A program made the position numbers and the translations under genes. Shown piece by piece: positions 15,384 to 24,037 of a stretch of 30,835 nucleotides of DNA; within the stretch, counting starts at the first letter, position 1, and each line of letters starts with the position of its first letter. The DNA is taken from assembly GCA_031550615.1 (NCBI GenBank), contig JAVBOL010000030.1:1-30835 (forward strand), in the 5' to 3' direction. The notes beneath the pieces were generated by a model. It made no database searches, had not been told where the DNA came from, and saw only the letters and a list, made by a program, of their open reading frames with translations. This DNA is from JAVBOW01 sp031550615. Its GTDB lineage: Bacteria > Bacteroidota > Bacteroidia > Bacteroidales > Rikenellaceae.

Positions 15384-15416
15384 CAAATATACGACAAATT
15401 TTGTTATCTTTGCAAA
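15384..15416 (-). promoter_or_regulatory. Promoter of the SRP RNA
   Basis: On the minus strand TATATTTG (15391-15384) perfectly matches TAnnTTTG, and TTTG (15416-15413) lies 21 bp upstream as the -33. The predicted start near 15378 coincides with the first G of the closing stem. Confidence 0.75.
15405..15412 (+). promoter_or_regulatory. -7 element of the mltG promoter
   Basis: TATCTTTG matches TAnnTTTG and lies 25 bp upstream of the mltG ATG at 15438, predicting a leader of about 20 bases. No clear -33 TTTG was found. It abuts the -33 of the divergent SRP RNA promoter. Confidence 0.6.
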
Positions 15417-15437
15417 CAATCGTATTTTTTTGATCCT

Positions 15438-16475
15438 ATGACACCTGGGTTCCGCCGCGTTATAATGGTTTTCGCAGCGCTTTGCGCGTTGTGCCTGATT
15501 TTGGCCTCGGTCTTCGTGCTGCCAGTCTTCCGGGGCGGCGCGCTCCGCGAGGCGAGTCTTCTGGTGCCTACCGGGGCCGACTTCGGCACAGTCTGCGATT
15601 CGCTGGGCGGCAAAGGCAAATACCTGCGCAACGTGCACGCCTTCCGCCTCGCCTCGCGCATGGTCGGACTGGACTCGAAGACCGTCAAGCCGGGGCGCTA
15701 CCTGCTGCACGAGGGCACGAGCCCGCTGGCTCTGGTACGCATGATAAAACGCGGGGCGCAAACGCCGGTTAAATTGAAATTCAATAATATACGTACCATA
15801 GAGCTGTTGGCCGCCTCACTCGCACGCCAGACGGAGCCGGATTCGGCAGCATGGATGGCCGCCTTCGCCGATCCCGCCTTCACCGCCGCATACGGGCTCT
15901 CGCCGGCCACGATAATGACCCTTTTCATCCCGGACACCTACGAGGTCTACTGGAACACAACCCCCGGGGCGCTCTGCGGCAGGATGCAGCGCGAGTGCGA
16001 ACGCTTCTGGGGCGATGAAAAACGCGCGGCGGCGCTCATAAAGTCGGGATTCACTCCGGTACAAGCCTACACACTCGCCTCGATAGTCTACGAGGAGACC
16101 AAGCGCCCCGACGAGATGGCGCGCGTGGCGGGGGTCTACGCCAATCGCCTTCGCATCCGCATGCCGCTCCAGGCCGACCCGACGGTCAAATTCGCCGTCG
16201 GCGACCCTTCGATCCGAAGGATACTCAATAAGCACCTGGCGGTGGATTCGCCTTACAACACCTATAAATTCGCAGGACTTCCTCCCGGGCCGATCTCGAT
16301 GCCCTCGAAAGCCGCGCTCGATGCTGTCGTGAATTACGAGCGGCATAACTACCTCTATTTCTGCGCCTCTCCCGATTTTTCGGGACACCACCTCTTCGCC
16401 CGAACGCTGGCCGAGCACGCGCAAAACGCCCGCGCCTGGGCGGCGGCCCTGAACCGCCAGGGAATTAGAAGATAA
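15438..16475 (+). CDS. mltG: Endolytic transglycosylase MltG (YceG family)
   Basis: A 345-residue inner-membrane protein with a membrane anchor (about 8-32) and a periplasmic YceG domain. The family core is visible: ATIMTLFIPDTYEVYWNT, the active-site region LASIVYEETKRPDEM with conserved acidic EET, YANRLRIRMPLQADPTVKF, and NTYKFAGLPPGPISMPS. A HHLFARTLAEH tail completes the domain. MltG cleaves nascent glycan strands and is thought to set their length or terminate synthesis. It is preceded by its own promoter and followed after 6 bp by the HTCS -7 element, so it is probably monocistronic. No terminator is visible behind it. Confidence 0.92.
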   Translation: MTPGFRRVIMVFAALCALCLILASVFVLPVFRGGALREASLLVPTGADFGTVCDSLGGKGKYLRNVHAFRLASRMVGLDSKTVKPGRYLLHEGTSPLALVRMIKRGAQTPVKLKFNNIRTIELLAASLARQTEPDSAAWMAAFADPAFTAAYGLSPATIMTLFIPDTYEVYWNTTPGALCGRMQRECERFWGDEKRAAALIKSGFTPVQAYTLASIVYEETKRPDEMARVAGVYANRLRIRMPLQADPTVKFAVGDPSIRRILNKHLAVDSPYNTYKFAGLPPGPISMPSKAALDAVVNYERHNYLYFCASPDFSGHHLFARTLAEHAQNARAWAAALNRQGIRR

Positions 16476-16481
16476 TTTTAT

Positions 16482-16489
16482 TATCTTTG
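16482..16489 (+). promoter_or_regulatory. -7 element of the HTCS promoter
   Basis: TATCTTTG is a perfect TAnnTTTG match 18 bp before the HTCS ATG at 16508, implying a very short leader of about 13 bases. No good -33 element is present. Such weak promoters are plausible for a low-abundance sensor. Confidence 0.5.
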
Positions 16490-16507
16490 CTTTTCAACCG
16501 TTTAGCA

Positions 16508-19500
16508 ATGAAAAGTATTTTCACTTTATGCCTTGCCGCGCTGCTCGCTTTCCATAACGGGACGCAAGCCGCGCCCGACTGCGTGTTCGAGCGTTACACC
16601 TCGCTCGACGGACTGCCCAACAACGCCATATCCGACATACACCAGGACAGCAAGGGCTTCGTGTGGCTCTGCACGTGGTATGGCCTGAGCCGCTTCGACG
16701 GTTATATCTTCAAAAACTACCTCACCCTGCCCGGCGACCGGTCGCCGTTGCTCCACAACCGCTTTCTGCGTATCACCGAGGATGTGGACGGCTACCTGTG
16801 GCTGACCACCTACGACAATAAACTCTACCGCTTCGACCGCCGCAGCGAACAATTCACCGGCATCCCGCATTCGTTGCCCGGCTACCAGGACAAGGAATAT
16901 AAGGTCGAAACCTACATCACCGCCTCCGATGGGGTGGGTTGGGTAGCGCTTTCCGGAGCGGGGCTCATGCGCGTGGCGTGTGACGGAAAAGGCGGGTGGC
17001 AGACGCACGAGTGGTTCGATTCGCCAGCCATAGGCAAGCACGTCAACATTATCTCCGAGGGCGGGGACGGACGCATCTGGGTGGCCTCTGAGCTCGGCGT
17101 GGCGTGCCTTACGCCCGACGCCGACCGTTGGAGGGTCGACCATGTATGGAAAGAGCGTGTGAGCGCTATCGCACAGACCGACGGATATGTGGGTATGGTT
17201 TCAGAGGGACGCCTGGCGGTCCTGGGTTGTAATGCGAAGGGTGCGCGCCTGGTCGCGATGCCCGACGGCGAGATGGTGACGGCTATCGTGGCGGCGCTTC
17301 AGGGCGGTAAATTCCATATAGGGACCCACCGCTCGGGTGTCGGCGTATACGACCCGCGGAGTGCCGCCGTACTGCTCGACCGCCGCGATATAGGACGTGT
17401 AAGGCAAATGGTCTTCGACTCGCACGGGGTGATGTGGATAACCACCGACCGCCCCGGCATAACGCGCTACCGTCCCGGGGAGCGCGATTACAAGAGTTTC
17501 GAGCAGCCACACAACGAGGTGGCCTACTTCACTGACAGCGTGGCGAAGATAGTCGAACGCAACGACGTGGTGTGGGTCAAGATGAACCGCGTTGGTTTCG
17601 GTTACTATGACCGCGCCCGCGACCGCGTGATGCCATTCTATAACGAACGGGGCGCACCCGGGTCGCGCTTTACCAACGGCGTGGTCTGCTTTACGGTCGA
17701 TCCGGGCAACGTGCTGTGGATGTCGACCCAGAGCCGCGGGTTGGAGAAGGTGACTATCATAGAGCCCCGCGCCACCGTCTTCGGGCCCGACGGCGCGGGC
17801 GACCAGGCGCGCAGGGAGGTGCGCGCCATGATGACCGACCGCAAGGGCAATATCTGGGCGGGCACCAAGGGCGGAGGCATATATTGCTACGACAGCCTCT
17901 ACCGCCTGGTGCGCAGTTTCCCGGACTCACGCGGGGCGAAGCCTTTCGGTCGTGTCTATACGCTTTATGAAGATTCGCGCGGCGATATCTGGGCCGGGAC
18001 CAAGGGCGACGGCATAGTGCGTCTGCACCCCTCGGGCGGCGATTACACGCTAACGCACTTGCGCCACGATCCGGCGGACCAATTCTCGCTCAGCAACGAC
18101 GACGTATACTCGATCACCGAAGACGCCGCGGGGCGCATCTGGGTGGCCACATACGGCGGGGGGATCAACCTGCTCACGTGGCAAGGCGGCAAGCCGCGTT
18201 TTTTGAACCCGGCCAACAGTTTCCCGAAATACCCCCACCAGGTAGGCGCGAAGGCGCGCTACCTGCTGCTTAGGGACGGCAAGACGATGCTTGCGTCGAC
18301 CACCGAGGGGGTAATGCTCTTCGATCCCGGGCAGGACCCCGCCTCGATGGATTTCACGGTGTTGCGCAAGATCCCCGGCGACCGCCATTCGCTGGGCAAC
18401 AACGACGTGGTGCACATGATGCGCGACATGCATGGCAGGGTGTGGCTCTCCACATTCGGGGGCGGGCTCAACATGATGGGCTGCGGCAACCCCGCCGCGC
18501 CTTCGTTCGACATCTACGCCTCGGAAGAGGGGCTGTCGAGCAACATAGTCTTCGCCGCGGCGCAGGACCGCAAGGGCAATATCTGGCTTTCGACCGAGAA
18601 CGGCATATCGTGCCTCTCCCCATCGACAGGCACTTTCAGCAACTACTCGCGCTATGACGGCATCCCGGTAGGCTCCTTCAACGAAGCCACCGTGACAACG
18701 ACCGCCTCGGGGCACATCCTTTTCGGCGGCGCGCGCGGCATATACAGTATCGACCCTGACAGCATGTCCATGGACACGGAGGATTACCGGCTGACCTTCA
18801 CCTCGTTGCAGATACGCAACCGCGAGGCCGAGGTGGGCGGCAAAACGCTGCCGGCTGCCATTTCCGAGTGCCGCTCGATACGCCTGCCTTACGACTACTC
18901 GATCTTCCGCATCGAATACGCCTCGCTGGATTTCCACATGCAGTCGCGCACCAGCTATATGTACAAGCTCGAAGGTTACGAGAATGACTGGAACGTGGCG
19001 GGCAAGGTGCGCAGCGCCTCCTATTCGAATATCCCTCCCGGAAAATACGACTTCCGGGTGAGGTGCTTCGCCGAGGAGAACCCCATGCTCAGCCAGGAGA
19101 TAATCATGCAGATCACCATCCTGCCGCCGCCCTGGCGCACCGTTTGGGCCTATCTGATATACGCCGTGCTGGGCATCCTGATCATGTGGGGTGTGGCCAA
19201 GACGCTGGTCACCATGTTCTCGCTGCGCCAGAAAGTGCAGCTCGAAAAACAGATGGCCGAGCTCAAACTGGGCTTCTTCACCAACATATCGCACGAGTTG
19301 CGCTCGCCACTGACGCTGATCCTTGGCGGTATAGACGAGGTGGGTCGCCGCGAAACGCTTTCCGAGCGTGGTAAGACCAACATACGCCTGGCGCATAAGA
19401 ACGCCCAGCGCATGCTCACGATGATAAACCAGCTGCTCGACTTCCGCAAGATAGTGGGCGGCAAGATGGAGCTCAAAATAGCCCAGACAGACATCTGCGT

Positions 19501-20896
19501 CCTGGCGCGCGAGGCGGTCGACGTCTACCGCGACATGGCCGCCGAGCACTCCATAGACCTGCGTCTGCAGGTGCCCTCCTCGCCGCTTATGGTGTGGATC
19601 GACCCCGCGCGGGTCGAGAGCCTGATCGACAACCTGCTCTCCAACTCCTTTAAATTCACAGATAAGGGTGGGGTGATACTGCTGGCCGTGATAAAGGGGC
19701 CCGCCGAGGGGCGCTTCACGATCAAGGTGCAGGACACCGGAGTGGGCATATCACGCGAAAACCTTGTAAAACTCTTCGACCACTTCGGGCAGAGCGCCCC
19801 CGCCGTGTGGGGCAATATCAAGGGCAGCGGCATAGGGCTGTCGCTGTGCCGTGAAATAGTGGCGCTGCACAAGGGGCGCATCGACGTGGACAGCCGCCAG
19901 GGCGAGGGCACGACCTTCTTTGTCGAGCTGCCGGTGGGCAACGCCACGATGTCCAAAGGAGGCTACGCCTCGCTGCCTGTCATCCCGCCGGGCGAAAAAG
20001 CCGATCCCGCAGCGCCCGATCCCGAAACGCCGGCCACGGGGGATGCGGTGTCCGCCGCCCCCGCCCCGCAACCTGTTTTCGAGCCTCAGGACGCCGGTCG
20101 CAACCCCGACCTGCTGACCGTAATGGTGGTCGAGGACAATGGCGACGTGAGGGCTTTTTTGCGCAACCTGCTTTCGGACGACTTCAATATAATCGAGGCC
20201 GAAGATGGCGCGATAGCACTTTCGATGCTGCGCGCAGGGGTGCAGCCCGACGTCGTGGTGACCGACCTGATGATGCCCAACATGGACGGCATAGAGCTCA
20301 CGGGCGCTATCCGCGAGGACTTCAGCCTGAGCCACCTGCCGGTGATAATCCTAACCGCGCGCTCGGCAGTCGAAAGCCGCATCAGCGCCACACGCTACGG
20401 TGCGGACGACTACATAACCAAGCCATTCGAGGCCGAGCACCTTATGGCGAGCATCGACAACCTGGTAAAGCGCCGCCGCCGCATAGTGGAGAAATATTCC
20501 GCCGGGGCGCAGTCCGGCGCAAAGGTGCTCGACCTCTCGCCGACCGAGATCGTGGTCACCGACCGCGACGAGGAATTCATCCGCACCGTCATGGCCTGGA
20601 TCGAGGGCAACATCGAAAACCCCGAGCTGACCATAGACCAATTGGCCTCGCACATGGGTATGGGGCGCACCACTATGTACAAAAAGCTCAAGAGTCTCAC
20701 TGGAAAATCGCCTGTGGAGCTTATCAAGGACTACCGCATCGAGAAGGCGCGCATGCTGCTCTGCTCGGGGCAGTTTACCGTGTCCGAGGTCGCCTACAAG
20801 GTCGGTTTCTCCGATCCGAGCTACTTCAGCAAATGCTTTAAGGAGCAGTACGGGCTCTCGCCTGTCGACTTTTTGAAAAACCAGCAGAACAGTTAG
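16508..20896 (+). CDS. Hybrid two-component system sensor/regulator (HTCS)
   Basis: A 1462-residue single-protein signalling system typical of Bacteroidetes polysaccharide sensing. Order: signal peptide (about 1-22); some 14-15 two-component propeller repeats such as GFVWLCTWYGLSRFDG, GNIWAGTKGGGIYCYD and GRVWLSTFGGGLNM (about 30-750), making two seven-bladed propellers; a Y_Y_Y domain (about 780-870); one membrane helix (about 880-902); HisKA with FFTNISHELRSPL and phospho-acceptor His929; HATPase with NLLSNSFKFTDKGG, DTGVGIS and GSGIGLSL; a receiver domain with phospho-acceptor Asp1253 in VVVTDLMMPNMDG; and a C-terminal AraC DNA-binding domain (about 1360-1460). The ATG at 16508 precedes the signal peptide directly; the TTG at 16487 overlaps the promoter. 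The ligand is probably a pectin-derived saccharide, judged only from the GH105 gene downstream. Confidence 0.95.
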   Translation: MKSIFTLCLAALLAFHNGTQAAPDCVFERYTSLDGLPNNAISDIHQDSKGFVWLCTWYGLSRFDGYIFKNYLTLPGDRSPLLHNRFLRITEDVDGYLWLTTYDNKLYRFDRRSEQFTGIPHSLPGYQDKEYKVETYITASDGVGWVALSGAGLMRVACDGKGGWQTHEWFDSPAIGKHVNIISEGGDGRIWVASELGVACLTPDADRWRVDHVWKERVSAIAQTDGYVGMVSEGRLAVLGCNAKGARLVAMPDGEMVTAIVAALQGGKFHIGTHRSGVGVYDPRSAAVLLDRRDIGRVRQMVFDSHGVMWITTDRPGITRYRPGERDYKSFEQPHNEVAYFTDSVAKIVERNDVVWVKMNRVGFGYYDRARDRVMPFYNERGAPGSRFTNGVVCFTVDPGNVLWMSTQSRGLEKVTIIEPRATVFGPDGAGDQARREVRAMMTDRKGNIWAGTKGGGIYCYDSLYRLVRSFPDSRGAKPFGRVYTLYEDSRGDIWAGTKGDGIVRLHPSGGDYTLTHLRHDPADQFSLSNDDVYSITEDAAGRIWVATYGGGINLLTWQGGKPRFLNPANSFPKYPHQVGAKARYLLLRDGKTMLASTTEGVMLFDPGQDPASMDFTVLRKIPGDRHSLGNNDVVHMMRDMHGRVWLSTFGGGLNMMGCGNPAAPSFDIYASEEGLSSNIVFAAAQDRKGNIWLSTENGISCLSPSTGTFSNYSRYDGIPVGSFNEATVTTTASGHILFGGARGIYSIDPDSMSMDTEDYRLTFTSLQIRNREAEVGGKTLPAAISECRSIRLPYDYSIFRIEYASLDFHMQSRTSYMYKLEGYENDWNVAGKVRSASYSNIPPGKYDFRVRCFAEENPMLSQEIIMQITILPPPWRTVWAYLIYAVLGILIMWGVAKTLVTMFSLRQKVQLEKQMAELKLGFFTNISHELRSPLTLILGGIDEVGRRETLSERGKTNIRLAHKNAQRMLTMINQLLDFRKIVGGKMELKIAQTDICVLAREAVDVYRDMAAEHSIDLRLQVPSSPLMVWIDPARVESLIDNLLSNSFKFTDKGGVILLAVIKGPAEGRFTIKVQDTGVGISRENLVKLFDHFGQSAPAVWGNIKGSGIGLSLCREIVALHKGRIDVDSRQGEGTTFFVELPVGNATMSKGGYASLPVIPPGEKADPAAPDPETPATGDAVSAAPAPQPVFEPQDAGRNPDLLTVMVVEDNGDVRAFLRNLLSDDFNIIEAEDGAIALSMLRAGVQPDVVVTDLMMPNMDGIELTGAIREDFSLSHLPVIILTARSAVESRISATRYGADDYITKPFEAEHLMASIDNLVKRRRRIVEKYSAGAQSGAKVLDLSPTEIVVTDRDEEFIRTVMAWIEGNIENPELTIDQLASHMGMGRTTMYKKLKSLTGKSPVELIKDYRIEKARMLLCSGQFTVSEVAYKVGFSDPSYFSKCFKEQYGLSPVDFLKNQQNS

Positions 20897-20900
20897 ACCT

Positions 20901-21638
20901 ATGAAAAAAATCATCTCTGCCCTTGCATTCGCAATTCTGCTGATCTCTTTCCCCGCAGCGCATGCACAATCCGACATTTTTCCCGGAGGCACCAAGGAAG
21001 ATCTCGAAATATGGCTTTTGGATCGTTTGGTGTGTCCTGAGAGATATTCAGCCGGCGATTCTACGTTGTTCGTAATCAATATGAAATTCGACGATCAGGG
21101 CAACCGGTTGGCGATTAAATATTCGACCGATCCCGATAATTTGATCCTTGACCAGGTAGAACCCCTGCTCAGGGAGATGAAACCACTCGACCTGGAGGTG
21201 TCGTCCAGGGGGCAGGTTATAAAAACCTTTAAGGTAGGCTATGTATTCGGCGGGGGAAAGGTCGAGGTCGCCGGATTCAAAATAGCGGAGTTCAATGTGC
21301 CTAAAGTTGGCAGTTTCAGCGAATGGGTTATAAATGAGATAAAAACGGTTGCCCCAAGGATGAAAATGGATGGCAGTCGCGTTGTCGTGAAATTTACTGT
21401 CGACACTTCGGGTAAGGTCGCCAATATTGCCGTGCTTGAGTCGGATAATCAACGGTTCTCCGAATTGGTCGTAGATGTGCTCGGCAACTCGCCGCTTTGG
21501 GAACCTGCGCTGTTCGGTGGAAGGCCTGTGGATTGCGTTTTTACTGTGCCTGTAACATTACGTGTCCCCGAGAATTCCCAATCCTCTTCGGCGTCTGGGA
21601 TGAAGCCGAGAACCTTCCCGTCCAACAGCCGGTTTTGA
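20901..21638 (+). CDS. Secreted protein with two TonB C-terminal-like domains
   Basis: A 245-residue protein with a signal peptide (about 1-22, cut near AHA-QS). The second half (about 135-225) fits the TonB C-terminal fold: EWVINEIKT, RVVVKFTVDTSGKVANIAVLES, then NSPLWEPALFGGRPVDCVF and VPVTLRV. The first half (about 25-115) repeats the pattern weakly: DIFPGGTKEDLEIWLLDRL, FVINMKFDDQGNRL and EMKPLDLEVSSRGQVIKTFKVGYVF. There is no membrane anchor and no proline-rich span, so it cannot act as a normal TonB energy transducer. It starts 4 bp after the HTCS stop, so it is co-transcribed with the regulator. Its base composition is lower in GC than its neighbours. The domain assignment is by pattern; function is unknown. 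Confidence 0.6.
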   Translation: MKKIISALAFAILLISFPAAHAQSDIFPGGTKEDLEIWLLDRLVCPERYSAGDSTLFVINMKFDDQGNRLAIKYSTDPDNLILDQVEPLLREMKPLDLEVSSRGQVIKTFKVGYVFGGGKVEVAGFKIAEFNVPKVGSFSEWVINEIKTVAPRMKMDGSRVVVKFTVDTSGKVANIAVLESDNQRFSELVVDVLGNSPLWEPALFGGRPVDCVFTVPVTLRVPENSQSSSASGMKPRTFPSNSRF

Positions 21639-21668
21639 ATATAGATAATACTTAAAATAATAAAACCT

Positions 21669-22862
21669 ATGAAACCAGTTACAAAATTATTCTTAGCCGC
21701 CGCCATTGTCCTGACGGGCATCCAGACAACTGCCGCCGAACCGTGGAGTGTGCGCATGGTGCGCAGCGAAATGCAGCGCCATCCCGATCCGCTGGGGCTC
21801 GACTTCCTGCCTTCGCCCAAATGGACCTACACCGTGGGGCTCGAACTGCGCGCTATCGGCAATACCTATGACCGCCACGGCGACGAGCGCCTCAAAGACT
21901 ATATCATCGCCTACGCCGATCATATGGTCGATCAGGACGGCTCTATTAAGACCTACAAAAAGAGCGACTACAACGTCGATATGGTCTGCTCGGGGCGCAT
22001 GCTGCTCTGGGCTATCGACCACACCGCGGACCAGTCGCAAAAGGATAAATTCAAAAAAGCCGCGGACCTGCTGCGTAGCCAGCTCGACGAGCAGCCCACC
22101 ACAAGCGAGGGTGGGTACTGGCATAAGAAGATCTACCCCTGGCAGATATGGCTCGACGGGTTGTACATGGCCGAGCCCTTCATGGCCGAATACCTGACGC
22201 GTTACGATGCGGACAACACCGCCGCATGGGAGCACATCGCCCACCAGTTCGACATAGCCGCGAAGCACACTTTCGACCCCGCGACAGGACTCTACCGCCA
22301 CGCGTGGGACGAGCGCCGCGAACAGCCTTGGGCGGATAAGACCACCGGCCAGTCGCAATGTGTCTGGGGACGCGCCCTGGGCTGGTATGTAATGGCCCTG
22401 GTCGACGTGCTCGATATGATGCCCGCCCAAACCAAAGGCCGTGACCGTATGGTCGAAATACTGCGCGGAATATACGATAACCTGACCCGTTATAAAGACC
22501 CCAGGACAGGGATGTGGTTCCAGGTGATCGATCAGGGTTCTCGCGAGGGTAACTACACCGAGGCCACCTGCTCGGCAATGTTTACCTACGGGATGCTCCG
22601 TGGGGTGGATAAGGGATACCTCGACGCCTCGCTGCTTCCGGCGGCCAAAAAGACCTACAAGCAGCTGGTTAAAACCTTCATAAAGAAGGAGAAGGACGGC
22701 ACGATATCGCTTATCCGCTGCTGCGAGGTGGCCGGGCTGGGCGGCAAGGACAACCGCAGCGGGACCTTCGAATACTACATGTCCGAGCCCATACGCGACA
22801 ACGACCCCAAAGGCGTCGGCCCCTTCATCTGGGCGTCGCTGGAGCGCGAGTCCGTTAAATAA
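21669..22862 (+). CDS. Glycoside hydrolase family 105, unsaturated glycuronyl hydrolase
   Basis: A 397-residue secreted enzyme with a signal peptide (about 1-22). It is an alpha/alpha-barrel of the YteR/YesR type, with WTYTVGLELRAIGNTY, IYPWQIWLDGLYMAEPF (the conserved catalytic-type Asp is Asp163), and QCVWGRALGWYVMALVDVL. It ends in EATCSAMFTYGMLRGVDKGYL and GVGPFIWASLE. GH105 enzymes hydrolyse the unsaturated uronic acid that polysaccharide lyases leave on oligosaccharides from rhamnogalacturonan, other pectins or ulvan-like glycans. The gene lies 30 bp downstream of the TonB-C-like gene and behind the HTCS, which suggests regulation by it. No lyase or SusC/SusD pair is in the window. It is convergent with the WYL gene after 14 bp. 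Confidence 0.9.
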   Translation: MKPVTKLFLAAAIVLTGIQTTAAEPWSVRMVRSEMQRHPDPLGLDFLPSPKWTYTVGLELRAIGNTYDRHGDERLKDYIIAYADHMVDQDGSIKTYKKSDYNVDMVCSGRMLLWAIDHTADQSQKDKFKKAADLLRSQLDEQPTTSEGGYWHKKIYPWQIWLDGLYMAEPFMAEYLTRYDADNTAAWEHIAHQFDIAAKHTFDPATGLYRHAWDERREQPWADKTTGQSQCVWGRALGWYVMALVDVLDMMPAQTKGRDRMVEILRGIYDNLTRYKDPRTGMWFQVIDQGSREGNYTEATCSAMFTYGMLRGVDKGYLDASLLPAAKKTYKQLVKTFIKKEKDGTISLIRCCEVAGLGGKDNRSGTFEYYMSEPIRDNDPKGVGPFIWASLERESVK

Positions 22863-22876
22863 AGTCGGGTTAAAGG

Positions 22877-23887
22877 TCAGTCTGTTTCATACAGGCGAGA
22901 GGCGCCCCTGAGCCTGTCGGCGATCCTGCCGCGCAGCGATTCGGGGGCGATGACCCGTACGTTGTCGCCGAAGGAGAGGATCACGCTCTCCAATTCAGGG
23001 TTGTGCATCACATCCAACTTCACTTCGAAAATGCCGCCCTCAAGCCAGCGTGAGCGCTGCGATTCGTGGATGGGTTTGGTCTCGATGTATCTGGCGAACT
23101 CGTTGTGGAAATGAAGTACCACAGTCGAGGGGCCGCCCTGCTCGTTTTTGGTGACACCGATGATGTTGTCGAAATATTCGTCCCAGTCGTACCTGTCGTT
23201 TTCGACGTATTCGCCCCCGGTCGCCGAGACACTCCTTATCCTGTCCAGGGCCAGGTTCCAGTTGTAACGCCCTGTCGCGGGGTTGTGGCCGAACAGGAAC
23301 CAGCGGTTGTTGTACTGCTTGAGGAAGTAGGGGTGTATGGTGTATGAAAGCACCTCGCCACAGGCGAAGGGCAGGTATTCGACCGCCAGCACCTGTTTGT
23401 AGACTATGGCGTTATAAATTGGCGGGATGTGTTCTATGCCGGTCAGGTAGGGGTTGCTGTCGAAGCTGATGACCGGCGTGGGCGATGCGCTGCGGAATTT
23501 GAGTTTGCCGATTATATCGTCCAGCAGGTCGAGGTGCAGTATCCCGCGCAAACGCGAAAGGTGCCCCATGACCATCTCCAGTCGTGCGAATTCCGTTTCG
23601 TTGAGCGGCGAGTTATTTATTGAGAACGAGCTGTCTTCGTACCTGTAATATACCCGCCGACCGGCCTTCTCGCGCCGCAGCTCGACCCTCCACCCCTCGC
23701 CGCTCTCCATGAACCTTATATCCTCGAATATCTGGCGCCGGCTTATGCCTCCATTCTCGGGGTTTATCTCGCACAACACCCTGTCGCATTCGGCGATAAG
23801 GTCCTCGATAAAGTAGCGCCGCCCCGTGTTGCGGAAACACTTGTCGAGTATCTGGTACCTGAGTATGGCGTTTTTATTGGCTGGCAT
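22877..23887 (-). CDS. WYL-domain transcriptional regulator
   Basis: A 336-residue regulator with an N-terminal winged-helix region (about 6-85, including RRQIFEDIRFMES), a central WYL domain (about 155-225) with VEYLPFACGEV, IHPYFLKQYNNRWFLFGHN (the WYL motif reads WFL at 196-198) and LALDRIRSV, and a C-terminal WCX extension (about 240-330) ending in DNVRVIAPESLRGRIADRLR. WYL proteins bind small ligands or nucleotides and often repress nearby phage-defence or DNA-stress genes (BrxR and CapW are examples). I start it at the ATG at 23887; a GTG at 23905 would add six residues. It is divergent from the zinc-ribbon gene cluster. A CAAATATA at 24031-24038 read on the minus strand is one candidate promoter, with a long leader. 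Confidence 0.85.
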   Translation of the reverse strand: MPANKNAILRYQILDKCFRNTGRRYFIEDLIAECDRVLCEINPENGGISRRQIFEDIRFMESGEGWRVELRREKAGRRVYYRYEDSSFSINNSPLNETEFARLEMVMGHLSRLRGILHLDLLDDIIGKLKFRSASPTPVISFDSNPYLTGIEHIPPIYNAIVYKQVLAVEYLPFACGEVLSYTIHPYFLKQYNNRWFLFGHNPATGRYNWNLALDRIRSVSATGGEYVENDRYDWDEYFDNIIGVTKNEQGGPSTVVLHFHNEFARYIETKPIHESQRSRWLEGGIFEVKLDVMHNPELESVILSFGDNVRVIAPESLRGRIADRLRGASRLYETD

Positions 23888-23905
23888 CGGCGGCGGGTAA
23901 ATCAC

Positions 23906-23926
23906 CTGTGCATATTGGCTGCACAG
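23906..23926. promoter_or_regulatory. Inverted repeat, candidate operator of the WYL regulator
   Basis: CTGTGC (23906-23911) and GCACAG (23921-23926) form a perfect 6-bp dyad with a 9-base centre. It begins 19 bp upstream of the WYL ATG and ends 9 bp before a rightward TATCTTTG, covering where that promoter's -33 would be. Binding here could repress both directions. Assignment to the WYL protein is inferred from position alone. Confidence 0.4.
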
Positions 23927-23934
23927 ATGCGGAT

Positions 23935-23992
23935 TATCTTTGTATTATGTAAGCGGCGGATCGCTGACTTCAGAAAAATAATTGTATTTTTG
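23935..23992 (+). promoter_or_regulatory. Two candidate -7 elements upstream of the zinc-ribbon cluster
   Basis: TATCTTTG (23935-23942) and TATTTTTG (23985-23992) both match TAnnTTTG exactly. They predict starts near 23948 and 23998, giving leaders of about 90 and 40 bases before the ATG at 24038. A TTG at 23915-23917 is a poorly spaced -33 for the first; none is clear for the second. Confidence 0.5.
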
Positions 23993-24037
23993 TAAGGACC
24001 TGAAAGCGTAGCTTAAACGGTAGACAATGCCAAATAT

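Noticed and set aside
18050..19549. 499-codon antisense open frame inside the HTCS gene
   Set aside because: GC-rich codon bias leaves the opposite strand open. The HTCS domains on the plus strand are unmistakable and the antisense product has no recognisable features.
24008..24030. tRNA-like D-arm (GTAGCTTAAACGGTAGA) before the protease gene
   Set aside because: It resembles the TAGC...GGTAGA of tRNAs, but no acceptor stem, anticodon arm or T-arm can be found around it. It may be a tRNA fragment but cannot be supported.
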